From: Phoma sp. XZ068
Taxonomy: Eukaryota > Ascomycota > Dothideomycetes > Pleosporales > Didymellaceae
Assembly: GCA_004835665.1 (NCBI GenBank)
Contig: RBKR01000021.1
Coordinates: 186,001-250,000, forward strand
DNA length: 64,000 nucleotides
Direction of reading: 5' to 3'
In this document: piece by piece, positions 42,285 through 54,763 of the stretch
How positions within the stretch are numbered: position 1 is the stretch's first letter
Layout of the letters: each line of letters begins with the position of its first letter
Translations under genes and position numbers: made by a program
The notes under the pieces: model-generated
Database searches by the model: none
What the model was told of the DNA's origin: nothing
Seen by the model: only the letters and a program-made list of their open reading frames with translations

Positions 42285-43746
42285 TCACTTTCGCGTAGCT
42301 TCATCCCAATCGAACTCTCTTGTAATGTTGATACCGCCACTATCTCTTGCGTCTGTCAAACTTTCCTCGGTCTCAGTTCTACTGTCATTCCGTGCGTGCA
42401 CTGTTGTGGTCGTCAAACACATCTCATCCTCATCTGGTCTCCAAGCCGCCTTCAGACGCTGCACTCTCCCCTCTTCATCGACCTCGCCTTCACCGTTGAA
42501 GTCTGTAAATTGCGAACCACCGCCAAGTGTATCATGCTTCAAGACCTTACGCGTGCGCATCTTGCCGATTGTCTCGAGAGGATTGAGGCTGATTGAGCGC
42601 GACTCCTTCGTGCTGGAGGCACCCTCAGATGGTATGATGCTGAACCATCTTGACAATATATGTACCATCATTGGCCTAAGGGTGGGCAGGCATCCGGAAA
42701 TGATACCGACGGAGGGTTCGACGGAAGACCAGACGAAAACATCGCTCTTCGCCCAGCTTATGTCAGTTGTTTCGACCAGCCGAGATATTGTGACGATACG
42801 GTACATGGAAGCGAAACAAACACTAGTATTGTCAGTAATAGTTATGGTGACATTTTGATTCCTAGAGGCGGACTAGCTGGAGCCTCAAATGCCCAATTTT
42901 CAACACGTGGGTAGGGTTTACATACAAGCTTCCAAGCATGAAAATAAAAGAGATGGCAATCTTCTGCGACTTGGCAAGTTGCAATCGTATGATGTTCGTA
43001 ATGGGAACTGTCAAGATGCAAACGTCACCAAATAGATTGACTATGCCGATCCCAAGATAGAACTATTCCCTAATTAGCGTTAGAAGAAGCGACGGGAAAA
43101 TGCTACTCACTTTTGCTTCATCGACCTGAACAACGCCATCACCACCATACCACTGATTCCAGTAGTAGTCCAATGGTCTAGTATACAGTGGGAGTACGAT
43201 ATGATTGGTAACCAGATAACCAGCGGTCAATGCAACGCAGAACCAGCCCATCCACGACAGCCCGAATATGCGATGGTAGAGTGCAAGAATTGAGAACTTG
43301 ATGATACATACGCTCCACGCGTAAATGAAGACGTAAGCGAATGTCGTCTGAGGGGATTGTCAGTGAAGTCATTTGTAATTAGGTGAAACCAGTACAATAG
43401 TGATCTGGCGCATCTGATATGCATCGAGGGCCCAAATATGCTTTCCAAGACCAAAGAAACCGCCTAGAGGTTGGTTAGCCATGCAAGATAAACCGAGTGT
43501 TGAACAAATGAGCTCACCAGCTATGCAACATCCTAAATTCCCAGCATTCAATGCCAATCCTAGGAACATGAGGTAGTCATCCAAACCAAGTCTCTCCCGT
43601 TTTAGCCTCAGTCTCGTAAATAACCGTAGTCCAACAAAGATTGCAGACAAGACGAAAAGAATGGCTCCAACTGCGAGGCTGTAAACAGTTCGTGACTCGC
43701 TCAGATCTAGTCCTTCTGGTGGGTTTGCAAAGTAGTCGATGGCCAT
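42285..43746 (-). CDS. PTH11-like fungal rhodopsin-domain membrane protein
   Basis: Five exons: 43746-43518, 43463-43396, 43347-43111, 43062-42926 and 42822-42285, giving 402 aa. The fungal rhodopsin-domain pattern (PF20684-like) is clear: SLAVGAILFVLSAIFVGLRL, FTRLRLKRERLGLDDYLMFL, then FGLGKHIWAL, IYAWSVCIIKFSILALYHRI, NQWYGG in an external loop, LGIGIVNLFGDVCILTVPI and the final SVEPSVGIISGCLPTLRPMM. Seven membrane segments with a short external N-terminus, no CFEM domain, and a 110-residue hydrophilic C-terminal tail. The family includes PTH11-class putative GPCRs used in surface and host sensing; the ligand is unknown. Divergent from the nitrilase gene. Confidence 0.92.
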
Positions 43747-44250
43747 GACAGGTTCATACAAGACATGGAACAATTGAGCGAAGGTAATCGAAGGACTGGC
43801 CCAGTTCCGTGAAGCGAGTTGTTCAAAGCCATACAAATGAGATTTCACTATTCAGCTATGTACAAAACCCAGGAATCGGACCGTCGTAAGAGTCGGACCG
43901 GTCGGGGAACCGGACCACGTTATTACAAGTATCGGTGCTGAGCTCAACAGCCCCTTTGGGCGCAGCCCCGTACATTTAACTTTGCAGCGGTCAGCAGACC
44001 TGGCCGTTGCGACACGGATGTGGCATAATTACCGCGATTAGTGGTTTGACTAGCCTTTGGGAGTGAACGAATGCAGTAACGATCTTTCAACGGTGAGGCG
44101 GCCCGTAGGGGATCGGCTCGTGTAGCACCGTTGGCAGCGGCGATAAGTGGGACCCCTCGCCTGCCTGTACCACAAGTTCTCTTTGCATTTTACCTCAAAG
44201 TTTCTTTTTGTACGATTTTCTTTTACAGACTTGAATCAATAGTCGACACG
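43747..44250. other. Divergent promoter, rhodopsin-like gene and nitrilase
   Basis: About 500 bp shared between two divergently transcribed genes. Around 43880-43920 there is a small cluster of GGACCG/CGGTCC-type inverted motifs that could be a regulatory palindrome or chance. No coding evidence. Confidence 0.5.
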
Positions 44251-45352
44251 ATGGCGACAAAGCAAACCAAATTCAAGGTGGCTGCTGCCCACGCCGCACC
44301 AGTGTTCATGAACAAAGTCGCAACAATCAAAAAGACAATCTCACTAATTGAACAGGCTGCAGAAAACGATGTCAAGCTGCTTGTGTTCCCTGAAACATTC
44401 ATCCCGGGCTATCCTGTGGGTAATTCAACATGGCGGCCCACGGAGTGGCTGTGTTCGCCGAAACATCATGCGCTGATCAGAATCACAGTACTTCGCCGAA
44501 TGTTATGCTCCTTTGAAACAAGTTGCCGCGTTAGCTAAGTATGCCGAAGAGAGCGTAGTGGTCGAACATAACGGAGAAGATGTCGGCGCCATCCAGGATG
44601 TATGCCGGCGTACTGGTGTTGCTATCAACCTCGGCATCTCCGAACGCGTTGCGAAAGGACATACTTTGTTCAATTCGCAGGTCATCATCGACAATGACGG
44701 AACGATTCTAGGCGTCCACCGCAAACTGCAGCCAACCTATGTGGAGCGGTACATTTGGGCCCAGGGCAATGGCAGTTCTTTGCGCACTTGGCCCTTGTCG
44801 CTAGGATACAATCTTGGCGGCCTCGCATGCTGGGAGCACACCATGAACGGTGCTCGCCAAGCGCTTCTTATGCAGAACCAGCACATCCATGCGGGAGCAT
44901 GGCCGGCTCTCTCAACAATGGCGGGCTTTGAGCAAGTTGCTGATGCGCAAATCGAAGCTCTCATGAAAACGCATGCTCTGACTGCACAGGTCTTCGTCAT
45001 TACGGCCTCCAACTATGTCGACGACACATGTCTTAACTGGATGGAAGAGAACCTTGGACCGCAAGACCTTGTAAAAGCGGGAGGTGGCTGGTCGTCGATC
45101 ATAGCTCCTTTCTGCAACTTCATTGCCGGGCCACACGCAGGCGGCCAGGAGAAGCTTGTGCAGGGAGAAATTGACTTTGCGCAGCTTGGTGCTGTCAAAG
45201 TCTGGATTGATGCTGCGGGCCACTACCAAAGACCTGAGATTTTGCAGTTTAGATTCGATGCACGACCTCACTGGGCTGATGAGAAGCTCGACCGTTTCAA
45301 AGTCCAACCGAAAGAGCAGAAGCCAAAGAACGACGAAGAAGACACGCAGTGA
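44251..45352 (+). CDS. Nitrilase / carbon-nitrogen hydrolase
   Basis: Exons 44251-44415 and 44489-45352 (73-bp intron) give 342 aa. The catalytic triad is intact: Glu48 in LLVFPETFIPGYP, Lys134 in GVHRKLQPTY and Cys169 in GLACWEHTMN. The intron falls inside the FIPGYP-YFAECY junction; reading across it restores the family sequence. The C-terminus (WIDAAGHYQRPEILQFRFD) is the nitrilase helical-assembly region. Fungal members hydrolyse aromatic or aliphatic nitriles to acids and ammonia. The substrate cannot be chosen from sequence, and the cyanide hydratase subgroup looks less similar. Predicted cytosolic and oligomeric. Confidence 0.93.
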
Positions 45353-45864
45353 TGCGCATAGTTTGACGCGCCACGTTTGCAAGATGAAGTCTCTGGTGAT
45401 AGCGGGGTTTGACATACGAACATACGGACGAGCGGTTTTCAGCAAGCGTTGATGCAATTGCGACCAAATATCCAACTCCTTGTGATCTCATCTTGTTCTA
45501 GGTATATACCTGTCCTTAATTTTTGTCAGTCCTTGGCTCCCCTTATTGCGGGATGCGCAAAGATTTCATTCTTATATACCTAAAATATACAGAGCGTAGC
45601 ACAAACGAGACGTTCACCGAGAGGTGATCAGACTGTGAGACTGGTAGAACTCAATGTAGAGGCACTGGCGAGGGATCCCAACTTTCAGCTGTACTGCAAT
45701 TGGCCGCTTTGGTGAGAGGGAAGGCACAGACGACTAGGCCTCTCTCACATTCACCATCAGACTAGTTACACTCAATTTGAGCACCCTGCTCACCAAAGAA
45801 GTCCTCCCTGACACGACTCGCTTCCAACTTGACTGCTCGCAATCGATTGCGACACCGAACCAAC
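45353..45864. other. Intergenic, nothing recognised
   Basis: About 510 bp between tandem plus-strand genes: nitrilase 3' flank and promoter of the secreted protein. No coding evidence. Confidence 0.5.
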
Positions 45865-47154
45865 ATGACCCTGGGCATGGCTTCACGCACCTTCCTCCTC
45901 TCGATCGTGGCCCTGTTCACTACCTCAGCCTCACCAACTGCCAAGTACTTACCCAAGGCTGGAAACAACCACTTTATCGGCTCTCCAGTCCACCCGGGGA
46001 TGTCTGGCCTCATCAACGTCTCTGCGCTGTCCAAGCGGTGGGATGGCTCTCCGGCCATGGGTCGAGAGTTGGCCAATGCCAACGGCAAAGCGTGTACATT
46101 GTGGCCGATGATGCACATGGATGATGCTAAAGCTGGTCAACTATTCACTCCACCGCGAGTTTCAGCTCATAGCGACTATCTACTGCTTGATGGTGTGACT
46201 TACCAGCGGTCATTTTCATTCACCTGTTGACCGACGAACAGATCTCACCAAATGGGCCTACGTTACCAAGACAGCCCGTGCGCATCCCAAGTGCGACATG
46301 GGTAACGGCAAGGACATGTATGGCCTGCAGGCTATGCTTGAGGCGAAGGGCATCTCGGCCGATAAGAAGGACTGGAAGTGCGTTCGAATCACCCACGGTG
46401 ATCCTGAGCACAAGACCATTAGCATCGACCAGCAAACTTACACCAACCCACGTACCGGTCAGACTGTGAGAGTAAGATGGAATTAAATTGCTTCCCACAT
46501 TCAGCTGTCCCAATCTAACCCTGCCGCAGGCCACTGGTGCGCTGTTCCAGTTTGCGATCAATGCGAAGGATGGCGGTAGGTGTTTGTGGCGTGCAAGAAA
46601 CGATAGACTCTAACTTGATGGTAGTCTTAGTCATTGCCAAACAGTACAGCGCCGCGCATCAAGGCCAGTACCGTCGCCCTCCAGTCTCAGCTCAAGATTT
46701 TCCAGATCTGCGATCTTCATCCGATATAACTTGGCTAGCTTGGAAGCCTTACCATGACAAAGGCGCTAAGCTCAACCACATCATTACTTGGTCCGTTACC
46801 AATGGCTTGACGCAGCGACTTATGGCTGCTGCGCTCGAAGCAATGTCGAAAGACCCGCTCAAAGATTCGGACAAGGCACTGAAGCCTTACCCTTGGGTGG
46901 GTTGGACAGCAGACCAGAGCAGTGGGCCTCTAATCCTTGGTAATTCATATCGAGTTGCGCAGAGCCTCTACAGCGCTGATGTTAGTGTAGGTTCGCCCAA
47001 CGGTATCGGTATCGGCTATCTTCTCGCACAGCACAAACCTGAGTTCGGCAATCGTCGCGTGAGAACGATTGAAGCATTCTTGGCTGACACTGCTGCATCG
47101 AGCATGCGTGAGCCTTCCATTGCTTGGGAAGTCGAGGATGCGCCACTAGAATGA
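45865..47154 (+). CDS. Secreted protein of unknown function
   Basis: Four exons: 45865-46135, 46242-46471, 46530-46575 and 46625-47154, giving 358 aa. The signal peptide is about residues 1-23 (ASRTFLLSIVALFTTSASP). The mature chain has CTLWPMMHMDDAKADLTKWA across the first intron, HPKCDMGNGKDMYGLQAMLE, KTISIDQQTYTNPRTGQTVR, GALFQFAINAKDG, then RSSSDITWLAWKPYHDKGAK and a closing GSPNGIGIGYLLAQHKPEFG with VRTIEAFLADT. There are few cysteines. I recall similar fungal secreted hypotheticals but no named domain. The 106-bp first intron was chosen because it alone joins the two frames with a branch-like TTGAC. Function unknown; extracellular enzyme or effector both possible. Confidence 0.78.
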
Positions 47155-48304
47155 GGTGGGATTTCTGTGTAGTAGTTGGCGGTGGATCTTCAAAGGCTTG
47201 TGGCGGGAAATTAGCACATTGCGACTAGATTCATCTAAGGATGGATAGTCCGGTATGGTAAAGGCGCCATGAGTGGACGCTATCATTGAGGGTTCCCTAA
47301 TAGATAGGCCGCACCACGTGTCATATAAAGCTTTCTACCATAACGACGCCACCGATACCTGCAGTGTGATTTCCTTCTGCTGTTCTTTCCGTAGTGGAGC
47401 TGTCTTTCCAATATGATTCGACTTACTGCACCTTCGGACAAGTGTCGCAGCCCCGGGCTAAGGGCCATCCACCTAACTACTAATCAGTCCGTACGTTGCT
47501 CAAATAGAGTTGAGCGAACGGAAAGCCTTGTTCTCCTGTTAGGTTGAAAGAAATGCCATTTCTAATTTCTCTGCATTAGTCACGGCAGGTAGGAGCCCGA
47601 CAACGAAAGCGAAAACCCGCGATCAGTCCATAAACTTCCGCAGATGGGTACCTGGTGAGCATATCAGACGAAAAAGATGCCGATCGCTGCCTCGGACGAA
47701 CGGACTGGCTATGAATGCGCTCGACGCAAGTCTTAGGGTAATTGCTGAGGCGTGGGTACCGTTGCAGGCTGTCGAGGCTGCGGCTGTGTGTCTGCGTCGT
47801 AGATTGGCGCCAAAAGTGACCATTTGCTTGAGACACACTGGGTAGTTTCTGTAAATCGAGTTCTCGATGTTTGTCATTTGCTCCAGTCGTTCACATGACC
47901 TGAGCTGATTTGACGTTCCTGGTGTATCAGTATGCGCCAAGAGGCTTTGGGACAGCGGTTCGGCCGTGCGAAGAACCTGGTTTTATTAGTCCAGTCCTGT
48001 CAAAACTACCTAATTCTGCCTTACTCAACAGCTGGCAGCACTACAACTACTTGATTTTTCAAGATGTGGTATACAAAATTCATGGGCGATTACTTCTTCT
48101 ATAATTCTGTGTAGTTGAAAGCATGTAATATCGTGCTGAAACTTGATAAAGAGAGTTGTCACGCCCACGTGTTGTAGGTGTTTTGGTGTTCCGAAACCCA
48201 CCACTGAAAAAAACCGAGCTCCCGCAGTGCCGACCTTTCTTCGACAGCAATTCCTAGATTGTTCTGATTCAACCCCGAAGTATTACACTTCAATCAGTGA
48301 CACC
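47155..48304. other. Intergenic, nothing recognised
   Basis: About 1.15 kb between tandem plus-strand genes. Short frames only (the longest about 105 codons on the minus strand, without ATG or domain support). Confidence 0.5.
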
Positions 48305-49059
48305 ATGATGTCGACAGAGGAAGTGCAGGCGCTGTCCCGCTCAGAATTCTGGGATGACAGGTATGCGAAGGCTGATGGGGATAAGCCGACGCATGAGTGG
48401 TTTCGCGGTTTTGATGCGCTGGAGCCTTTTTTTGAGAAGCATCTTTTCAGCGCAAGGGGGCCTGAGGGCAAAGGTCAGAGGGTGCTGCATTTGGGGAGTG
48501 GAGACAGTGTAGGTTCTTCTGCGTTTTCTGAGTTCTTGTACTCAGCAGGATTGACCCAATCACCAGACCGTTCCATACGACCTTTTAGAGCGGGGCTACA
48601 CAAACCAACTCTGCATCGACTTTTCTACTGTAGTAGTCGATTGCATGAAGTCACGACACAGTGACAAATCGCAAGTAGAATGGACAGTTGGTGACGTGCG
48701 GGACATGACTGGAATCGATACCAAATCTGTGGATATTGCTTTCGACAAGGGCACGCTGGACGCTATGATATACGGCAGTCCATGGAGTCCACCTGAGGAA
48801 GTCTTGGAGAATAGTGGGAGGTATATTAACGAAGTAAGTCTGGAAGAAGCGGGAGAGGCGGAGAAGACATGCTGATCGCGATAAGGTTTTGAGGGTTCTG
48901 AAAGACGACGGTGTCTTCCTTTATGTCACATACCGGCAACCACATTTTATCAAGCCGATTTTGAATCGGGCAAATGAGTGGGATCTGGTTATGGAAGTTC
49001 TGGGTGATGGGGATAGCTTCGAGTACTTTGGCTTTGTTCTAAAAAAACACATCAAGTAG
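48305..49059 (+). CDS. Class I SAM methyltransferase, EEF1AKMT4-like
   Basis: Exons 48305-48508, 48567-48833 and 48886-49059 (introns 58 and 52 bp), 214 aa. It starts with SRSEFWDDRYAK and the HEWFRGFD block; SAM motif I is VLHLGSGDS (about 60-68). Motif II with the acidic residue is QLCIDFSTVVVDCMK, then WTVGDVRDM and the family-specific FDKGTLDAMIYGSPWSPP, followed by VLRVLKDDGVFLYVTYRQPH. This order matches the EEF1AKMT4/ECE2-type protein lysine methyltransferases, whose characterised human member methylates eEF1A. The target in this fungus is inferred, not shown. The start could be ATG 48305 or 48308. Confidence 0.9.
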
Positions 49060-49986
49060 GAACTCGCCGTGAGAATAGTCTTGATCGGAATTTTAAACGT
49101 AGTATCTACATGCAAGCTATGGCCTGCAGGTACTGTAATTTACCAAGCGGTCCGCGTTACGAGGCTCGCAACCACTACATGACTATAACCCTATAGCCAG
49201 TTGTCTGTCGCAGTGTGGGCCAGCAGAGCGGACGCATACACACATACTGGTGATCGCTTTTACCAAAATCGTTGAAGCGGTACATGTTTTGATCGAATTT
49301 GGCATGGCGGATGTAAAGCTCTCCCAGTGGAGAGTGCATATAAGGATAAGGCTGCCTCTACTCATGCATACACGGGCTGGCCGCATTAGGTCAGTACTAC
49401 GTAAGTAGTCTGACCTATCAGAGTGCTTGAGTACTTTTCCTCTACAGGCTGCAGTGCACTACTTTCTATCCGTCCCCAAAACCTAGTGGTCCGCACATTT
49501 CACAAGCACCAATAGCTAGAGTGGCCAGCACTGCTTTGATCGCCCGCAAAGCTACGAAGAAGAGATTCAATATGAGTGGTATCTCCGATAACGCGGTCTC
49601 CAAAGTATGTCGATTCCGCTTTCTGAGATTGTACCTGATAATCCGTGCCTTAGAGATATCAGAAGACCGAATTTGTAGGTCTTCAATGTGTCCGAGATTC
49701 GTATAGTTTTTAGATTTCGCTGTTAGTGTCGGCGCTTTGTACGGTGTGCCGCCGAGGCTTGCACATGTGCAGACTAGTCTTATGCAGATAGCTGACATTA
49801 ACCCCGGAGGAGCTCTTTACTCCCTCGGTGACCTAATTTGTCATTGTCGGACTTAAGTTTAGGCGTATTGATCTTAAGTATATATGAAGAGTACATAACT
49901 TCATAGGTAGAGAGCTGTTTAAGCTGTACAGTTAATTTCCCATTTCTCCTCAAAAGAACTCATTCGACTCCTATCGATTCTTCATT
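49060..49986. other. Intergenic, one doubtful minus-strand frame
   Basis: About 930 bp. A 110-codon minus-strand frame (49466-49798) starts with ATG and has one hydrophobic stretch, but no family resemblance, so it is not called. The part next to 49987 is the reductase promoter. Confidence 0.45.
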
Positions 49987-51040
49987 ATGAAAGTCCTCTT
50001 GACAGGCGGAACTGGTTTTGTTGGCACACATATTCTGAAAGTACTCATTGAGCGAGGGTAGGTCAGATGCATATGCTCTAGGTGCCAAGTGCCTCTTCCA
50101 GTGCTGATGGAAGTTTAGACACGAGGTTGTACTTGCTGTGAGGACAGAGTCAAAAGCACGAGATGTCATCGACTCCTTGGGAGCCAGCAGCAAGATTACT
50201 CATGTCATAGTTGGCGACATAGCAGCACCTGGCGCTTTCGAGAATGCCGTTGCAAAGCACTCGGACGTCGAAGGTATTATACATGCGGCAAGTCCGTTCC
50301 ACTTCCGCGCAAAGGATATCGAAATCGATCTCCTCGAACCTGCAATTAACGGCACAACTGGGATTCTGAAAGCTGTCAAAGCACATGCGCCTTTGGTCAA
50401 AAAGATCGTCATCACATCTTCCATGGCAGCGGTCATAAACCCGTTCTCGAAGCCGGGGCGGTATATAGAAGCGTCATGGAACCCTATTACCAAGGAGCAA
50501 GCAATTTCGAACCCAATGCTAGGTTATCTTGGTAGCAAAACCTTTGCTGAAAAAGCAGCCTGGGACTTTATCCAGAAAGAGCTCCCAAATGTTGGGCTAA
50601 GCACCATCTGTCCGCCAGCTGTGCTTGGACCTGTCGTCCAGCCGATGGCTTCATTGGACAAGATCAATACCTCCAACGAGTTCATGGCAGCGATTGTACA
50701 GGGCAAATGGAAAGATGGAGCACCTCCAACCTTCACCAGTCCTTGGGTAGACGCAAGAGATGTCGCCCTGTCACACGTACTTGCCTTGGAGAAGCCTGAA
50801 GCATCAGGGCGAAGATTCCTCATGCATGGCGGTTTCCTGACAAATGCTGACTATGTGGAGATTGTGAGGAAGAATTTCCCGTCTCTGCAAGACCGACTGC
50901 CAGCACATGTGGACAAGGAGACTATTACGGACCCGCAGGGGGACACGCAGCCGGCTCAACAAGTCCTTGGAATCAAGTTTGGTACTTTAGAGAAGTCTGT
51001 GACAGACACTGTCCATTCCATGCTAAGGTTTGTGTCGTAG
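49987..51040 (+). CDS. NAD(P)-dependent epimerase/dehydratase-type reductase
   Basis: Exons 49987-50057 and 50119-51040 (61-bp intron), 330 aa. The extended SDR Rossmann motif is TGGTGFVG (residues 6-13), followed by HEVVLAVRTESKA. The catalytic elements are VITSSMAAV (Ser124/125) and Y160-x3-K164 in LGYLGSKTFAEKAAW. WDFIQKELPNVGLSTICPPAVLGP is the usual substrate-pocket region. This is the dihydroflavonol-4-reductase / ketone-reductase-like branch common in fungi (Gre2-type carbonyl reductases). Likely reduces an aldehyde or ketone with NADPH in the cytosol; the substrate is unknown. It lies near an aldehyde dehydrogenase and a prenyltransferase. Confidence 0.92.
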
Positions 51041-52008
51041 GTCATTAGAAGGAAGGACAAACTCGCGTAGACGTCGCGGATGGAAATGAAATGAATTGAG
51101 GATCATGTGAGACTGATCCTTTGAGGCTCAAATAGCGCTAGTTTTATCAATGGCACGATATCATGCTCCAATTTGAGCGACGCTCTTTTCATGCTCGTCG
51201 TGAGCTTCTGCATCATGTAATTCCCTTGGGCTCACCTTGATTTTCGAGATAGCATGCAACGATCTTAGATACTTCAATGGCTAGACGAGGTTCGGACATA
51301 ATACGCATTGGGGCTTCAATAATAAATGGTGACTTGTATCAAGTAGCACAGTTGTTCTGCTGCTTGTTTGGATTACCGCCAATAAACAGGCCAAGAACCC
51401 TAAGATTTTCTAAAATATTGGGCATTATGGGGATCACACCTTACTCATCTTGGATCACTTTTAGCCAGCGGTGAGTAACATGCTCCCGAATTTCTCACAT
51501 CTTTGCAGACATGGCTACAAGAGAGCAAATATATTCACGACAAGAGCACCAAACTTACGTCAGGTGGCCCCTGGCAGGAAACTTAACTGCCCCGGCGCTG
51601 ATAACACACATCGACAAATAGAAGAAAAAACAACAACATGTGGTTCCTGGTTGAATCATTACATGGAGCTCTAGTGACAGAAAATGTGGGCAGTGGGTAC
51701 GCTTAAGGTAGTGGCAGGCGTTATCCCAAACCCCAATAAGGAGTCATTCGATGTTTGCTATATCTCTTGACGTTGGGCACATAACTCCGTCCCTGGGAAA
51801 GCTTAGTAGTTGTCGGGCCAGGTTCGACTTCAATTGGAAAATGACAAAGCCCCGTCTTCTGTATAGAACAAAGAGAGCTGTAAGTAACTTGTTCAACATG
51901 CCAACCTAGACCGTTCGCCACAGAAACATAACTGCCCTTAGTTGGAAATTTTCAAAAATGGCGACTGAATTAAGGAGTGGAACCGGTTGAGATGGCTTAA
52001 AAAGGGGT
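51041..52008. other. Intergenic, nothing recognised
   Basis: About 970 bp between the reductase and the ankyrin relic. Short interrupted frames; probably includes the decayed upstream part of the relic. Confidence 0.45.
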
Positions 52009-53248
52009 TTGAAGATGGATACATATACGCGCAAGTCATGTTTAATTCGTGTTGATATTTCACAAGACTCTAGATTAGCAGAAGAGCCTGCAATAATGAC
52101 AAAAAAGACAAAGATGTTCGTTGATTTTGCGCTAAAGGGCCGTATCTTCCATGATCGTGCAGGACAAACATTTTTGCACCATGCTGCACAAAGTATAGAC
52201 TTCGAGACCGTTCATTCTCTAGTTGAAAAGGGTTATAAAGACGATCAAGTTGACTTTTAAGGCAGATTAGCTTTGCATTTGGAAATACTCGATGGTAGGC
52301 AGGACGTGGCGCTTCTCTTGTTCCCTCCTGAAGATGTTGCTAGCGCAGATATATCAGCAGACGACAAGCAAAAAACACTCTAAATGTTTGCTGCTCGAGG
52401 GGGAACCCTTAATCTCTGAGGTTTATGCTTGGAGAAGCAGACTCTGGGGATCTGCAAACACCACTCCTCCCGTTCTTAAAGTGACAAACAGGTTCGATCC
52501 AAGTGAACGGAATTCTGTGGGCAGAACTGCACTGCACCTTACTGTTGAGAACAGATAGTATAGTGTCGTGGACTACCTGATGCGAGTCTCGTGCTTGCAA
52601 ACGAACCCTGAACACACAGCAGGCGTGCCGCTTTTGGTCACGGCATGTTAAACAAATGCACCCGCGAAATGCATACAAAATTCCTTGGTCAATGGCCCGA
52701 TGCTATCGACGGACCGGATCCCGAATAGGGTCAGGCACCGCTATCTTGGGCTTGCGAAAACGGTAAAGAAGACAAAGTGAGACTGCTAATGAACTACACT
52801 GATGGCGCTGAGACCTCGCAGCGATCTGGGAACTCTGACAATCCTGGCAACCCAGGGAAAATCGATGTGAATAAAGCAGTCACGGGGTGGCGACTTTTGG
52901 AAGCAACACACCTCTACACGTGGCTGCACGGGGGGCAAACTCCCAGAATGTTCAGTTTCTACTCGATCAGAACGGGCCTTGTCTCAAACTTGAAAACGAT
53001 GGGAAACGGCTCTTGACATGACGGTAGAGGGCGGCATCGTACCAATTATCCGGGCTTTGATCACGCATTCCGAGGTCAATGCGCAAGCATGCCTCCAGTT
53101 TCTCATAAAATTAGCTAATAATGCCCATGCTCATTTGCATGTTATCATTTCAGAAGCCTTCGACAAGCCGAAGGACGGCAATGTGAGCGATCAGGACCTT
53201 CTCAAGCTTGTGGATCTAACGGAAGATCTTGAAGACACCGCGCCATAA
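52009..53248 (+). pseudogene. Decayed ankyrin-repeat protein gene
   Basis: Ankyrin-repeat fragments occur in order but in changing frames with many stops: AGQTFLHHAAQSIDFETVHS plus LVEKGYKDDQVDF, then after TAA GRLALHLEI and GRQDVALLLF. About 240 bp later comes SVGRTALHLTVENR (next frame, stop after it) with VVDYLM, then GQAPLSWACENGKED plus KVRLLMNY. At least four repeats are recognisable. A 76-codon Ala/Leu-rich piece (53018-53248) may be its C-terminal region. The stops (TAA, TAG, TGA) can all be read as C-to-T changes from CAA, CAG or CGA, but frameshifts are also present. No intact start or domain remains, so it is a dead gene. Confidence 0.75.
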
Positions 53249-54763
53249 ACCACGATCGTTCGGCGAGCTTTGTTACGCAAAACCTCCGAGAGAGCGTGGA
53301 AATGAATCCCATACATACAGTTGCTCAACTAAGTGATCTGCAGCTAATGAAGGAGATTTGCAAGTATTCTGTCGATCACAATAAACTTGAGGACCAATGT
53401 AAATGTGGTGAGGATGCAAAGACGTATCATTAGAGTGAAGACTTCGAGAACTATGTCCAAGAGAAACGGCTTGGGATGTTACTGGATTGCGAAGGTATGC
53501 CTGGCAGCTTGGATACCACAGACTTGGGCCCTGGTAGGATTGTGAACGAAGATTGCGGGGCTACCTAGGCACTCCAGGCCACTCCAATTGCACTAAATGT
53601 CACAGTAAGTAAGCGTCACGCTACATGCCCCGCAGTTTTCAAGTGGTACTGATGTGAGGTTCAAAAGTCGTCCTAGCGCAAGGAAAGACCTCTCAGATTA
53701 CATATCAGCTTTCAAAGACGACTTTGCCCATTACTGCCAATACTACCACAGGGGCATTATTGTAAGCGAAACAATGTGCCTCCTCTCCAGTCTGCGCACA
53801 GAAATCCGCAACGGCTAGTTATCAAGCTACCTTCGTCGTGAAGGTGAGCTTGGGACTTTCACAAGATATAGCACTTAACGGACATCTCCAATGGATCCAG
53901 CCACTCCATCAGAATGTGAAAGCGACAATGGATCCAAAGGGGATCGCACTCGACGTTGAAGGAGGATGGGTTGCAGTAAAGTCTCATGCCCAATTCACGG
54001 GGAAACACGGCCTCACACTAGTCGATTTTGTGTGGTGGGGCCGCTATCTCCAGGCATTGGACCTGTGGTGAAACCCATCACGTGGTATCACTTAGATCAG
54101 GATGGGCATATCGTTGAGCTTGCACAAGATTCGATTTTGATAAAGAAAGTACCTAGGTAGTTCTATAGTCTTGCCTTGACTTGAAGAAATCTACTTAGTT
54201 TTAGCTAGATAGGGATTCTCGACGTCGGAGGCAGCAATTCCCTGAAGCCACTCCGCGGCGAATGTTTCAACCACCTAAAGAAAGGAACGCCGAATAGCCA
54301 ATGTCGCTTTATCTGAGTAAATCGGATTTGCTTCATCTCTCAATGATGTCGGTCCGAATTCAGGACCTATAGCGGGGCCGCCGCCGACGATGATGACCAG
54401 CTTGTTCGGGTGAGTTTATGGGCGGGCTCCTTCGACGCCATGGCGATGGTGGTTTGTAGAGAAGCAAATAGGGGCCACCCCATGGTTACGAAGACCTCCC
54501 GAGAATGGGATAAGCGGATGGGGTGGGTGTATCCCTCAGGAATACCTAGGAATTCCGATGCCGGAAAGGGCAGCCGCGAACTCCGCACTCATCTGCCGGT
54601 GTGGGGTGGCTGCATCAAACTTATCCCTGGTTTGTTCGCCCACCATGCAGGTCCTTGTATAAATTGGTCGCCGGAGCCCCGGACTTGCCTTGACGTGGAC
54701 TGCCTCTAACGAATACTCTGGTGCTATATTGGAAGCTCCATCAAGATCCTTCATCTATACACC
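53249..54763. other. Relic-rich spacer and ALDH promoter
   Basis: From 53249 to about 54160 short frames (for example 53838-54071, rich in Trp/Gly) may belong to the same dead gene or to a second relic, but no domain is recognisable. From about 54200 to 54763 the sequence is the promoter of the aldehyde dehydrogenase gene; open frames on both strands there look fortuitous. Confidence 0.45.

Noticed and set aside
49466..49798. 110-codon minus-strand frame with one hydrophobic stretch
   Set aside because: No family resemblance and no supporting splice or promoter evidence.
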